A DNA stretch of 27,529 nt from a virus. Below are positions 7,795 to 15,512 of the stretch, one piece after another. Positions within the stretch are counted from its first letter, which is position 1, and every line of letters starts with the position of its first letter. A model generated the notes under the pieces. It saw only the letters and a list, made by a program, of their open reading frames with translations. It did not search any database and was not told the DNA's origin. Made by a program: the position numbers and the translations under genes. The stretch is from IMG/VR virus record IMGVR_UViG_3300033143_003041, positions 1 through 27,529 of that record; one strand, given 5' to 3'.

Positions 7795-8123
7795 AATATT
7801 TATTAATAATGGTTGTTTTGTATGGTTGCGGGTGTTTTAAAATAAAGGACGACGTTCGCGTTATTTGGTCCTTTAGATTTAATAAATGTAGTTGTCAATG
7901 GTATTCGTTTAAAAAAGTTAGAAATACAACCGAACCGATTCCATGCGAGGATTTTTTTTTAAAATATTTCCCCGAACTAGAATTGAAACCAAATCATTTA
8001 TATTGCGACGACTTGGTTGGTTTCTCTAAAGAGTCATGGGCCAAAAATATAACACCCCATGGGCGGGAAACGGTCGCATGTCTAGAGGACAACAAAAAAA
8101 TAAAAAAAAGAAAATGTAACTAA
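7791..8123 (+). CDS. Cys-rich lipoprotein of the lysis cluster
   Basis: 110 residues from the ATG at 7791, which overlaps the previous stop (ATGA). Residues 1-13 are a short lipoprotein signal (KYLLIMVVLYGC) with a lipobox ending at Cys13, followed by another Cys two residues on. The mature part holds about seven further cysteines (KCSCQW, PCEDFF, YCDDL, ACLED, KCN), so disulfides are likely after export. Being next to the endolysin it could serve as an outer-membrane spanin (Rz1-like), but Rz1 proteins are usually short and proline-rich and no matching inner-membrane partner is evident. An envelope-modifying role is equally possible. Confidence 0.55.
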   Translation: MKYLLIMVVLYGCGCFKIKDDVRVIWSFRFNKCSCQWYSFKKVRNTTEPIPCEDFFLKYFPELELKPNHLYCDDLVGFSKESWAKNITPHGRETVACLEDNKKIKKRKCN

Positions 8124-8641
8124 TGAGTTTATGCAAATGGTTAAGGGCCAAGAAAATGGAACCAACAAAACCCGAGCAAGAAAAAATCGAATTATCCGAA
8201 ATGGAAAAATCCGATTTCATTTCGCCATGGTATAACGTTGCAAAAAAAGAATTGGGCGTTTTTGAAATAGCCGGTCCAAAACATAACCCTAGAATTTTAG
8301 AATACTTGCAAACCGTTTCGGACGAATTTAAGGCCGACGAAATTGCTTGGTGTTCGGCATTTGTTAATTGGTGTTTTACGGAATGCGACGCCGAGGGAAC
8401 AAAAAAGGCAAACGCTAGGTCCTGGTTAAAATGGGGCCGCATGACGGAAAAACCCGAACTCGGGGACGTTGTTGTTTTTTGGCGAGTTGATCGGAATTCG
8501 TGGCAAGGCCATGTCGGATTTTATGCCGGCGAAAAAGATAGTAAGATTTTAATTTTAGGCGGAAACCAAAAAAATAAAGTATCATTTCAATATTATTCTA
8601 AAAACAGATTGTTAGGTTTTAGGACACTAAGACCGGTATAA
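8123..8641 (+). CDS. Endolysin, CHAP/NlpC-P60-like (TIGR02594 type) peptidase
   Basis: 172 residues. The catalytic core is recognisable: AWCSAFVNWC with the nucleophile Cys77, GHVGFYAGE with His130, and LGGNQ with Asn148, the order Cys-His-Asn used by CHAP/NlpC-like amidases and endopeptidases and matching the TIGR02594 phage family. It should cut the peptide part of peptidoglycan at the end of infection. No signal peptide is seen, so release needs a holin. ATG 8123 overlaps the previous stop; an ATG at 8156 has a better ribosome binding site (AAGGG at 8143-8147) and may be the real start, which would drop a basic 11-residue leader. The enzymatic call is strong, the start uncertain. Confidence 0.82.
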   Translation: MSLCKWLRAKKMEPTKPEQEKIELSEMEKSDFISPWYNVAKKELGVFEIAGPKHNPRILEYLQTVSDEFKADEIAWCSAFVNWCFTECDAEGTKKANARSWLKWGRMTEKPELGDVVVFWRVDRNSWQGHVGFYAGEKDSKILILGGNQKNKVSFQYYSKNRLLGFRTLRPV

Positions 8642-8651
8642 GGGGTAAATA

Positions 8652-10079
8652 ATGGCCGACAACGATTCCGAGATTAAATTACTTTTTAATAATCCAGCTA
8701 GTTTTATATTTGATTCGGATTTGGTTGAATTTGTCGGCGGAAAAGATAAATTAAAAGATCAAACACCTATAAACGAAATGTATTACAACAATTTTGTTAG
8801 TAAAAATTTGTTAAGATCGGCCGGCGGTATAAAAACCGGGACCCTAGTTAATGGGGCCCTGATAACCGGCGAACGACTTGATTTGACGGCCCTAACATCG
8901 CCTTATTGGCATTTCAATCCGACCGGAATGCTAGGGGGCGACCCGAGGATTGCGACCTATTTATTTGAATGGGAACCTCAATTTACAGGGCCGCCGGCCG
9001 CTAGTTATAATTTATTTATTGAACAAAAGGCCGTCGGGGATAACACAAACCAGTTAGAGGTTCGACATAATGCGGGTAGCGGAATTATGATGCTTTCATT
9101 GAGGAACGCGGCCGGTGGATTCGTTGGCGCTTTAAATGTTCCAAGTTTTGCGGTTGCTGCAACTAAGTTCGAAATAGCGATTATTTTAGATTCAATCAAC
9201 GGTAATCAATACTTTTTTGTTAACGGACTATTAAAAGACGACGCCAATTTTGTTTACGCTCGCAGTAACGAAATAGGTTATAGTGTTTTTGGCGATTCCG
9301 CCCAAGATGCTAAATGCTTTATTGATAATGTCCAAAAATTTGACGTTGTTCAAAATGACGAGGATTTTCCGGACGATTTACCTAGAGTTATACCTCAAAC
9401 CATTTATTCGTTAACTAAACCAACGGTTGAATCAATAACCCCTATTTCCATGACCCAATTAAACGAAATGGCGGCCGCGGAAACAAAACCAGGCGCGGAC
9501 GAAATTAAATATATGCTGAAATGGCAAAACGATCTATATTGGTTAAATGCCGGCGTTGTTGAGATTTCGGACGGAACACCGGCCCAGCGGAATACGTTAA
9601 CAGAAATTCAAGCGGCGTTGGCCATTGCCCCCATTGACATTAGTCCCGATTCGGCGGTTTTTTTAGTCCATGATTTACAGTCGGCGGACGGAGAGTCAAC
9701 CCCTGAATTGGAATCGGTTACGCTTGGCTATGGGTTTTTTCTCGACCCCACATTGCCGGGAACCTGTTTAGTGACCGGAATAGTTACCGACAATTCGGGC
9801 AAACCGGTTGTTGGCGCGACTGTTAGCTTTGAATCCGTCGACCATTTTAATAACGACCATTTTGTTGGCCCAAAATCTAAATTTACAACCGACGCCAAGG
9901 GCGAGTTTTTTGCGCGACTATTCGAAACTGCGACTCTAGGAAATTTAGTCGACGCCATTATTACATATATTGACTCGGATTTTCCGGACGAACCAATTGA
10001 AAAATCCTATAAAGGTTTAATTATTCCCGATTTACCCGAGGAAAAATTTTCAAAAATTGTAGCCGATTCCCAAGCTTAA
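8652..10079 (+). CDS. Adhesin-like structural protein with LamG-like and Ig-like parts
   Basis: 475 residues, no single family recognised. The middle (about residues 100-235) reads like a concanavalin/LamG beta sandwich (YNLFIEQKAVGDNTNQLEVR, FEIAIILDSINGNQYFFVNG). The C-terminal domain (about 380-450) has the carboxypeptidase-regulatory/Ig-like signature GIVTDNSGKPVVGATVSF followed by FTTDAKGEFFARL. A short ISDGTPAQRNTLTEIQAALA segment sits between. Such combinations occur in tail adhesins and capsid decorations. It has no signal peptide and an AAGGGG ribosome binding site, and it is the last gene before the opposite-strand exonuclease. Location after the endolysin, away from the other tail genes, suggests an accessory host-range or decoration protein. 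Confidence 0.5.
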   Translation: MADNDSEIKLLFNNPASFIFDSDLVEFVGGKDKLKDQTPINEMYYNNFVSKNLLRSAGGIKTGTLVNGALITGERLDLTALTSPYWHFNPTGMLGGDPRIATYLFEWEPQFTGPPAASYNLFIEQKAVGDNTNQLEVRHNAGSGIMMLSLRNAAGGFVGALNVPSFAVAATKFEIAIILDSINGNQYFFVNGLLKDDANFVYARSNEIGYSVFGDSAQDAKCFIDNVQKFDVVQNDEDFPDDLPRVIPQTIYSLTKPTVESITPISMTQLNEMAAAETKPGADEIKYMLKWQNDLYWLNAGVVEISDGTPAQRNTLTEIQAALAIAPIDISPDSAVFLVHDLQSADGESTPELESVTLGYGFFLDPTLPGTCLVTGIVTDNSGKPVVGATVSFESVDHFNNDHFVGPKSKFTTDAKGEFFARLFETATLGNLVDAIITYIDSDFPDEPIEKSYKGLIIPDLPEEKFSKIVADSQA

Positions 10080-11570
10080 TTAAGGTAAACTAGATAGGTC
10101 GTCGGCCAGGCCAGCGGCCCTCTTTTTAGTTTCCGGATGCGTGTCGGCCCTTTTTACTAATTTCCTTAAATAATCAATCCGTTCCTCGCGGGTTTTATTT
10201 TCCCATGAGCGAGGCGATTTACCTTTTTCAGTCTTAAAAGTATTTGATTCCGCTTGAATTGTTTGTTGTTCGGGTGTTAACGATTTCCAATATTCTTTTT
10301 TGTCGGCGATTTTAATAACCTTGGTTTCGGGTTCCGGGGCGGTAACGGTTGTTTCTACGGTAATTGCAATTTCAGTCGATTTAATATCAATGTTCGGCGG
10401 TTGATTATCATTACCAAGTTCCGGAATATTGCCGTCAATTGGTTTATGGGTTTCGCGAACCTCTTTTTCCTTTTTCGGTTTTTTAACTTTTTCTAATTTA
10501 ATCGAATAAGTTGTTGAGTTGGCCTTTTTAAAGTTATCTAGCTTTAATTCTAGAACGTTTTTTAAATCGCTTATCATTGACGCCATGTCTTGATAATTTT
10601 CATTTACCATATTGGAATAAACGAACTCTAAATTGTCCTTAAAACTGTTAAACGCCGAGGCGTAATCAATTGAACCGGCCTTGGTTCCTTGGGTCATTGT
10701 CAAGCCCTTGCAAACCATTTTTGGCGCATTTACAAGTTCCATTTTAAAAATCTCGATTTTTAGTTTCTTTTCCGTTGATTCCAACGGTTTTAACTTTTCC
10801 TTTAATGATATTATTTTTTCTTGGTTTTTCTTGTATTCGGTGACTTTTTTGCCAACATCAATATTTTTGATTTCTATAATGTCGGCCTCGGTTGCCGGGG
10901 GTTCAATGTTTTTGTCGATATATTCGGTTTGAAATTTAACGGCCGCCGGAATTAGGGTTTCGTTAATATATTCCATATTCAAAGGGACGACTTTTCGGAC
11001 ACTTTTATAAGTTTTTTTGCCGTGTTCGTCTAAAATGTAAACCAATTTATTGTCAACTTTTCTAGGCGTTAGCCCGTCGTCCTCGGTTTCAACTAGTTCC
11101 GTCGCCGCAATTAAGGCCATTTTTTTAGCGCCCGCGCACAAATATTGTTGTTGAATTTGGGGGTAATATTGAGGCAACGGAAACGGTTCACTTGAACCCG
11201 GTTCCCATAAAGCAACTGCAATATAGTCGTCCTGGCCGACATATTTAACCTCTATTCCCATTTTCCATTGCTCATTAAACCCGTCCATTGACGCCATTAA
11301 ATAATCAATTTGGTCGTGAATCCTAATCTCGGGCGGGAAATCGCAACCGGTTTCTAGTTCGATTTCGGCCCTCATTTTGGCCTCGATATAATGACCCTTC
11401 GCCGCTATAAATTCCATGTCGGATTCGGGTTTTCTAGGCGGTAAATCTTTTTTCTTTAAATACAAATCAAGCGGCGTCATAAAACCGGAAACGCCTAAAA
11501 TTATAGGAATATCCGACGCGCCAATTTTTAATTTTCTAAGGGCGTCCCATTCGGGTGTATTTTGTTGCAT
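10080..11570 (-). CDS. YqaJ-type viral exonuclease (lambda Exo-like)
   Basis: 496 residues. The nuclease domain covers the first 200 or so: IGASDIPIILG (17-26), GHYIEAKMR with Glu63, MASMDGF with Asp96, and GIEVKY with Glu107 and Lys109, the D-E-x-K arrangement of the PD-(D/E)XK YqaJ/lambda exonuclease family. It should chew one strand of double-stranded ends to give 3' tails for annealing. The C-terminal 230 residues are unusual: charged helices, a Thr/Glu/Pro-rich linker and a compact basic tail (SPRSWENKTREERIDYLRKL). The gene is the only minus-strand one in its neighbourhood; it is divergent from the Cro/Sak4/SSB block and its stop abuts the stop of the preceding plus-strand gene with no gap. 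Confidence 0.85.
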   Translation of the reverse strand: MQQNTPEWDALRKLKIGASDIPIILGVSGFMTPLDLYLKKKDLPPRKPESDMEFIAAKGHYIEAKMRAEIELETGCDFPPEIRIHDQIDYLMASMDGFNEQWKMGIEVKYVGQDDYIAVALWEPGSSEPFPLPQYYPQIQQQYLCAGAKKMALIAATELVETEDDGLTPRKVDNKLVYILDEHGKKTYKSVRKVVPLNMEYINETLIPAAVKFQTEYIDKNIEPPATEADIIEIKNIDVGKKVTEYKKNQEKIISLKEKLKPLESTEKKLKIEIFKMELVNAPKMVCKGLTMTQGTKAGSIDYASAFNSFKDNLEFVYSNMVNENYQDMASMISDLKNVLELKLDNFKKANSTTYSIKLEKVKKPKKEKEVRETHKPIDGNIPELGNDNQPPNIDIKSTEIAITVETTVTAPEPETKVIKIADKKEYWKSLTPEQQTIQAESNTFKTEKGKSPRSWENKTREERIDYLRKLVKRADTHPETKKRAAGLADDLSSLP

Positions 11571-11594
11571 CTCGTTATCCTTTTTTTAGTTTTT

Positions 11595-11623
11595 ATTTGT
11601 TGCAAATTAAGTACAAATTTGTA
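11595..11623. promoter_or_regulatory. Candidate operator between divergent genes
   Basis: The 93-base gap between the exonuclease start and the Cro-like gene contains a perfect 12-base palindrome, TACAAATTTGTA, at 11612-11623 and, just before it, an inverted pair ATTTG-TTG-CAAAT at 11595-11607. Repeated CAAAT half sites next to a small Cro-like DNA-binding gene suggest an autoregulatory operator controlling both directions. The TTGCAA at 11600-11605 could be a -35 element, but no convincing -10 lies 17 bases downstream. The rest of the gap is AT-rich. Confidence 0.45.
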
Positions 11624-11663
11624 ATTGTTCCGTCAACCAAAATTTAAAAACAAGGGCAATCAA

Positions 11664-11843
11664 ATGATTAAACGATTGAAAACCAGGATTAAAAGGGACG
11701 GTATTAACGTTGTCGCAACTGCGCTAGGTTATCGCTCGCCGTCAACCGTTTATACTTGGATTAGAAACGGCGAAATTCCGGACTTAGCTAAAACCAAGGT
11801 TCGTAATTACTTGAGAAACAACAAAAAGAAAAAGGCTTTATAA
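11664..11843 (+). CDS. Cro-like helix-turn-helix regulator
   Basis: 59 residues from the ATG at 11664, chosen because AAGGG lies about 10 bases upstream; in-frame codons at 11625 would place the start inside the operator-rich gap. The centre reads NVVATALGYRSPSTVYTWIRNGEIP, a helix-turn-helix in which the second helix (SPSTVYTWI) would contact DNA, like Cro and other minimal phage repressors. The C-terminus is basic (RNYLRNNKKKKAL). It leads the Sak4/SSB block and is coupled to it by a TAATG overlap. It probably represses or times the divergent promoters in the gap upstream. Confidence 0.7.
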   Translation: MIKRLKTRIKRDGINVVATALGYRSPSTVYTWIRNGEIPDLAKTKVRNYLRNNKKKKAL

Positions 11844-12814
11844 TGGCAACTAAACTATTATTTGGAAAACAAATGTCGCCGGATTACGGCATTATTATGG
11901 GCGTTCCCGGTGTTGGTAAAACTTCATTTCTAGCGGGTTGGACCGATCTAGTTAATAATGTTGAACACCCCGGCGCGCCTAACTGCGTTTTGCTTGGCCC
12001 TGAAAATATCGCCGAGGCAAATTGCGCTAAGTTCCCCAAATCCGAAACCTATCAACAATTATTAGGTCAAATTAACGAACTGTTAAATGGCGAACATGAC
12101 GACAAAAAATTTGAAACCGTCGGAATTGATTCGTTAGACATGGTTGAAAAGTTGATTCATAAAGAGATTTGCGAGCGCGCCAAGGTTGATAATATCGACT
12201 CATTTAATTATGGAAAAGGGCGAGCGCAAACGATTGCGGACCTCATTAAGTTCGAGGAACTTGTTTATCGCCTGGTAAAAGAAAAAGGTTTGTCGGTTTG
12301 GTATATTGCTCATTGTGTTGCAATGGACGTCAACGACCCGGTTCTAGGTTTAAATTATATGAATTACGAATTGGCCTTGCATAAATCTAAAAAAATGGAC
12401 GCGTCTAAAAATTTCGTCGACAAGGTTTCGACAATCTTATTCGCGAATCATAAATTAGTGAAAACTAAAGACGGTTACGCAAAATCAACGGAACAACGTG
12501 GTTTATTTACCGAGTTTAGGCCTGGCCATTTGGCAAAAAATCGTTATGGGTTTCCGTATGAATTGCCTTTAGAGTATGATCAATATGCCTATGGGAAAAA
12601 TTTGTTTTACTCGGGCGGGGTTTCGACTCAACAACTAGCGAATAGCGGGGCGGCCGAATATAACAGGGTTTTAAACGAGACCTATAAACTAATCAACGAA
12701 AATAGTATAGACGTTTCCATGGTTCAAAATATCGAGCAATCTATTCAAATGACCAACGGAAACCTCGACGAATTAAATCGAATTCATAATAAAGTTTTAA
12801 CATTGGTTCAATAA
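11843..12814 (+). CDS. Sak4-like RecA-fold ATPase (AAA_24)
   Basis: 323 residues. Walker A is GVPGVGKT at residues 20-27, and the Walker B-like strand is ETVGIDSLD near 91-99. This short RecA-fold ATPase with IGYGKG-like elements is typical of the AAA_24 phage group that includes Sak4 recombinases, which anneal or exchange single strands with help from a phage SSB. The SSB-like gene follows directly, a pairing seen for Sak4 systems, and the YqaJ exonuclease lies divergently upstream. A segment around residues 185-210 (KMDASKNFVDKVSTILFANH) fits the C-terminal half of the family core. The last 60 residues are helical. Another AAA_24 role is less likely given the neighbours. Confidence 0.75.
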   Translation: MATKLLFGKQMSPDYGIIMGVPGVGKTSFLAGWTDLVNNVEHPGAPNCVLLGPENIAEANCAKFPKSETYQQLLGQINELLNGEHDDKKFETVGIDSLDMVEKLIHKEICERAKVDNIDSFNYGKGRAQTIADLIKFEELVYRLVKEKGLSVWYIAHCVAMDVNDPVLGLNYMNYELALHKSKKMDASKNFVDKVSTILFANHKLVKTKDGYAKSTEQRGLFTEFRPGHLAKNRYGFPYELPLEYDQYAYGKNLFYSGGVSTQQLANSGAAEYNRVLNETYKLINENSIDVSMVQNIEQSIQMTNGNLDELNRIHNKVLTLVQ

Positions 12815-12843
12815 CGAACCTATTTTAACAAAGGAATAATAAG

Positions 12844-13662
12844 ATGCAAGAAGGTAAATACCGCGCGAGACTTGTCCAATATGGTTTTTTATCGGGCAAC
12901 GTGGACCCCGCGACCGGTCAAGAACGACCGCCGCAATTTTTCGCCCAATTTAGCTTTAAAGATGAAACCGACGCCAATAAAAAGGAAACTTGGTTTGGCG
13001 GGTTCAAGGAATTACAACCCGGTAAAAAAACGAGTCAAAAACAAATCACGTTCGACACCATTGAACTGTTAGGCTACACCGGAACCCAAATCGCCTCGTT
13101 AGCGGGCGGCGTTCAATCGGGAATTTTGAACACCGAAAAAGAATTTGAAATTGATATGGCCTACCAAAAAGATGCAATGGGCGCAGTTAAATGCGACGAC
13201 AAAGGTAATCCTCGTTTTCAAATTCAATGGGTTAATGACCCCGAAAAAACTGGATTTAAAAACCTAATGACAACTCAAGACGCCGCCGTAAAAATTGGCG
13301 GACTAAATCTAGACGCGGACATTATGGCATCAAGGGCCGAAAAGGGCGGCGGACAAGCGCAAACCGGTTTTAATACTCAACAAAATAATGGTCAACAAAA
13401 TAATGGTCAACAAAATAATGGCGGCGGTCATGTTGCGAATAATGGGCAAAACAGCGCCCAAAATTATCAACAAAATAACGGGCAACAAAACAACAATGGT
13501 CAAAATAACGGCCAACAAAACAACGGGCAACAAAACTTTCAACAAAACAATGGTCAAAATAATGGCCAACAAAATTTTCAACAACCGCCTAATAACGGGC
13601 AAAACCAACAACAACACAATCAAAATATGGGATTCAATCAAAAAGGCGAACCGCCCTTTTAA
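12844..13662 (+). CDS. SSB-like protein with long Q/N-rich tail
   Basis: 272 residues. The first 160 look like an OB-fold-bearing DNA-binding protein: GKYRARLVQYGFL, then PPQFFAQFSFKDE, ETWFGGF, and a QIQWVND strand. Residues about 171-266 are almost only Gln, Asn and Gly, encoded by imperfect 15-base repeats. The final residues GEPPF resemble the acidic/aromatic SSB tip (bacterial SSBs end in a DIPF motif), which recruits partner proteins. Location right after the Sak4-like ATPase supports a recombination SSB. The Q/N tail is much longer and more uniform than usual SSB linkers. A strong terminator follows. The fold is inferred from pattern and context, not proven. Confidence 0.66.
   Translation: MQEGKYRARLVQYGFLSGNVDPATGQERPPQFFAQFSFKDETDANKKETWFGGFKELQPGKKTSQKQITFDTIELLGYTGTQIASLAGGVQSGILNTEKEFEIDMAYQKDAMGAVKCDDKGNPRFQIQWVNDPEKTGFKNLMTTQDAAVKIGGLNLDADIMASRAEKGGGQAQTGFNTQQNNGQQNNGQQNNGGGHVANNGQNSAQNYQQNNGQQNNNGQNNGQQNNGQQNFQQNNGQNNGQQNFQQPPNNGQNQQQHNQNMGFNQKGEPPF
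13378..13422 (+). repeat. Three tandem 15-base units within the SSB-like gene
   Basis: Three consecutive copies of CAACAAAATAATGGT (the third ends in C) encode repeated Gln-Gln-Asn-Asn-Gly. More degenerate copies continue to about 13630. The array stays in frame and probably expands or contracts by slippage. Confidence 0.85.
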
Positions 13663-13685
13663 TAGAATTTTGTAAATTAGCATTT

Positions 13686-13711
13686 GGCCGGGTTCGCCCG
13701 GCCATTTTTTT
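13686..13711 (+). terminator. Rho-independent terminator with UUCG tetraloop
   Basis: A 7-base-pair stem, GGCCGGG/CCCGGCC, closes a TTCG tetraloop and is followed by A and seven T. It lies 23 bases after the SSB-like stop and ends the Cro-Sak4-SSB transcript. Confidence 0.92.
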
Positions 13712-13733
13712 AAACTAAAACATTTCGGTAACA

Positions 13734-14393
13734 ATGATAAAATATAATTTCGTTTGCGATTTAGAATTTACAGCGTTGGACCCAATGAGGGGGCAAATTA
13801 TCGAATGCGCCTTGTTGGTCATTGATGCCGTTACGTTAGAGGTTGTAAACGAGTTCTATTGCCAGGTAAGGCCCGAGCAAATAAACGCTCTAACGTGGAC
13901 CCAACGGGCCCAAGACGTCCACAAAATAACACCCCAACAAGCAATGGCATTCACTCACTCTAGACGAGATTTTTGTTTTGCATTGTTAAATTTCTTGGCC
14001 CCATACTATTTCGAATGCCTAGAACCGCAACCGTTTGTTTGTCATTCACTCGATAAGGGTTTTATGGGAAAAGAAAATTTTTCCTGGCCTTACATTGATT
14101 TTCATTTTTTAGATTGGGCATTTCGTTATGAAAATCTAGAATTATCTTTTTGGAAAATAATAAACCAGGGCCGTTTATTGTCAACGATAACCATGGCCCG
14201 CGAATTTGGGTTATTTGCCCGCAATAAAATTACCGACGTCAACGGAAAAGTTTCAAATAGAAAAAGTTACAAATTAAATTTATTATGCCCGCTAGTCGGG
14301 TTTGTTTTAGATCACCATAAAGCAATGGCCGATGCCTATGGTTGTTTGGCCATAATGCGACATTGTCGCCAAAACGAGGGGGTTCTAGCGTGA
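13734..14393 (+). CDS. DnaQ-like DEDDh 3'-5' exonuclease
   Basis: 219 residues. Exo I is CDLEFTALDP (Asp9, Glu11), followed by the usual GQIIECALLVID strand. Exo II is plausibly CHSLDKGF (His104 to Asp107), and Exo III is LDHHKAMADA with His195 and Asp200, preceded by a YKLNLLCPL helix as in RNase T/DnaQ members. It should remove nucleotides from 3' ends of DNA or RNA, acting in proofreading, end trimming or repair. The region between Exo II and III is longer than in minimal family members. It opens the block after the terminator; the ribosome binding site is weak (GGTAAC). Its stop overlaps the GTG of a tiny membrane gene. Confidence 0.78.
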   Translation: MIKYNFVCDLEFTALDPMRGQIIECALLVIDAVTLEVVNEFYCQVRPEQINALTWTQRAQDVHKITPQQAMAFTHSRRDFCFALLNFLAPYYFECLEPQPFVCHSLDKGFMGKENFSWPYIDFHFLDWAFRYENLELSFWKIINQGRLLSTITMAREFGLFARNKITDVNGKVSNRKSYKLNLLCPLVGFVLDHHKAMADAYGCLAIMRHCRQNEGVLA

Positions 14394-14491
14394 AATATTT
14401 GTTAGGATATTTAGCGGTTTTAATTTTTTTATTATGGGTTAATTATCGGTTTTGGAAAACAGTCGGAAAAGATAACGACGAGGGGTATTAA
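14390..14491 (+). CDS. Tiny single-span membrane protein
   Basis: 33 residues, GTG start overlapping the exonuclease stop. A strong GAGGGGG ribosome binding site lies 8 bases upstream. Residues 4-20 are hydrophobic (LLGYLAVLIFLLWVNY) and the tail is basic then acidic. Such one-span peptides are common in phage early regions; function unknown. Confidence 0.55.
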   Translation: MKYLLGYLAVLIFLLWVNYRFWKTVGKDNDEGY

Positions 14492-14492
14492 A

Positions 14493-14615
14493 ATGACCGG
14501 GTTAACTTTTTGGTGGAAAAAATACCAAAATATAAAAGAAATTTTAAAAGATGAAATCGACAAAAAAGAATCGGTCGAGGATTGTATTAAAAGATTAATA
14601 AGGGAAAAGAAATGA
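14493..14615 (+). CDS. Tiny charged helical protein
   Basis: 40 residues, rich in Lys and Glu after a short aromatic start (TGLTFWWKKYQN). GAGGGG at about 14480-14485 is a good ribosome binding site, and the stop overlaps the methyltransferase start (ATGA), so it may serve as a translational coupler. Function unknown. Confidence 0.5.
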   Translation: MTGLTFWWKKYQNIKEILKDEIDKKESVEDCIKRLIREKK

Positions 14616-15511
14616 AATATGGTTCAACATTTACAGGGGTCGGCGGTTTTGAAATTGGGATTAATTCAGTTTTTCCAAATGCCAAATGCGCCTATTATTC
14701 CGAGTTTAATAAATTCGCCGATCAAACCTATTTAAAACATTTTAAAAGTCATGCTGGTTTAAATGTTGGCGACATTGAAAGGGCCGTTTTTGATTTGCAG
14801 GGCAAAAAATTAATCGTAAACGAGTATAGGGTTAAAAAGTTATTCCCTCGGGTTGACTTATTTGTTGGCGGGCCGCCATGTCAGGACTTGAGTATTGCAA
14901 ACCGTCAAAAAGGTAAGGGCCTGGCCGGGGAAAAATCTAAATTATTTTTTGCTTATTTGGAAATTATTAAAGTTACAAAACCTAAATACTTTTTAATGGA
15001 AAATGTTTTTTCAATGTCGAACGATAACCGGGACAAAATTTCGGAATTGCTCGGGGTTGAACCGGTCCATATTTGCGTTGACAGATTTACGCCGCAAAAA
15101 AGAAATCGTTACTATTGGTTTAATTGGGATTTCGATATTAGTAAATTGCCGGTTGAGGGTTTTCGCTGGCCTGAATTAGTCGCATGGTCGTCGAGTAATG
15201 ATTACGCACCAAACGGAAAACATTTAGGAAAACGCCAGCGGGAAACTCGCGACGGCCGGGCCAACACTCAAACAACGGGAAAAGGTTGCGGGAATTACTC
15301 TAGTCAAAACTATATTATAAGGCCGCGCGGAAAAAAGGAAATATTAACCCCAACCGAATGCGAAAAATTACAAGGGTTGCCGCAAAATTGGACCGCCGGC
15401 GTTTCTAGTTCGCAGCGATATAAACAAATTGGGAATTCAGTTAATCCGGACACGGTTCGGGAAATATTAAAACAATGTCCGTTAAACAATCAATTAGATT
15501 TAGGGGTTTAA
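14612..15511 (+). CDS. DNA cytosine-5 methyltransferase
   Basis: 299 residues, a compact C5 methyltransferase. Motif I is FTGVGGFE (7-14, cofactor binding). Motif IV is GGPPCQ with the attacking Cys90. Motif VI is MENV (129-132). Motif VIII is QKRNRYYW (162-169). Motif IX is LTPTECEKLQGLP (245-257), and motif X is KQIGNSV (271-277). The stretch 180-240 is the target recognition region and is short, with a TTGKGCGNYSSQN element before motif IX. No restriction endonuclease gene is next to it, so it is an orphan, probably protecting phage DNA from host restriction or marking it for a phage process. The target sequence cannot be deduced. A DUF550 gene follows after 1 base. Confidence 0.92.
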   Translation: MKYGSTFTGVGGFEIGINSVFPNAKCAYYSEFNKFADQTYLKHFKSHAGLNVGDIERAVFDLQGKKLIVNEYRVKKLFPRVDLFVGGPPCQDLSIANRQKGKGLAGEKSKLFFAYLEIIKVTKPKYFLMENVFSMSNDNRDKISELLGVEPVHICVDRFTPQKRNRYYWFNWDFDISKLPVEGFRWPELVAWSSSNDYAPNGKHLGKRQRETRDGRANTQTTGKGCGNYSSQNYIIRPRGKKEILTPTECEKLQGLPQNWTAGVSSSQRYKQIGNSVNPDTVREILKQCPLNNQLDLGV

Positions 15512-15512
15512 G

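Noticed and set aside
10681-10932. Plus-strand hydrophobic frame inside the exonuclease gene
   Set aside because: It is antisense to the well-supported YqaJ coding region, has no ribosome binding site and consists of low-complexity Phe/Ser/Ile.
13378-13422. Repeat array as a possible CRISPR
   Set aside because: Units are contiguous 15-base repeats with no spacers and stay in the reading frame of a gene.
13330-13734. Long open frames on both strands in the Q/N repeat region
   Set aside because: They read the 15-base repeats in other frames and give repetitive Leu/Ile/Val or Asn/Lys/Ile strings; the plus-strand frame with the SSB-like N-terminus explains the region.
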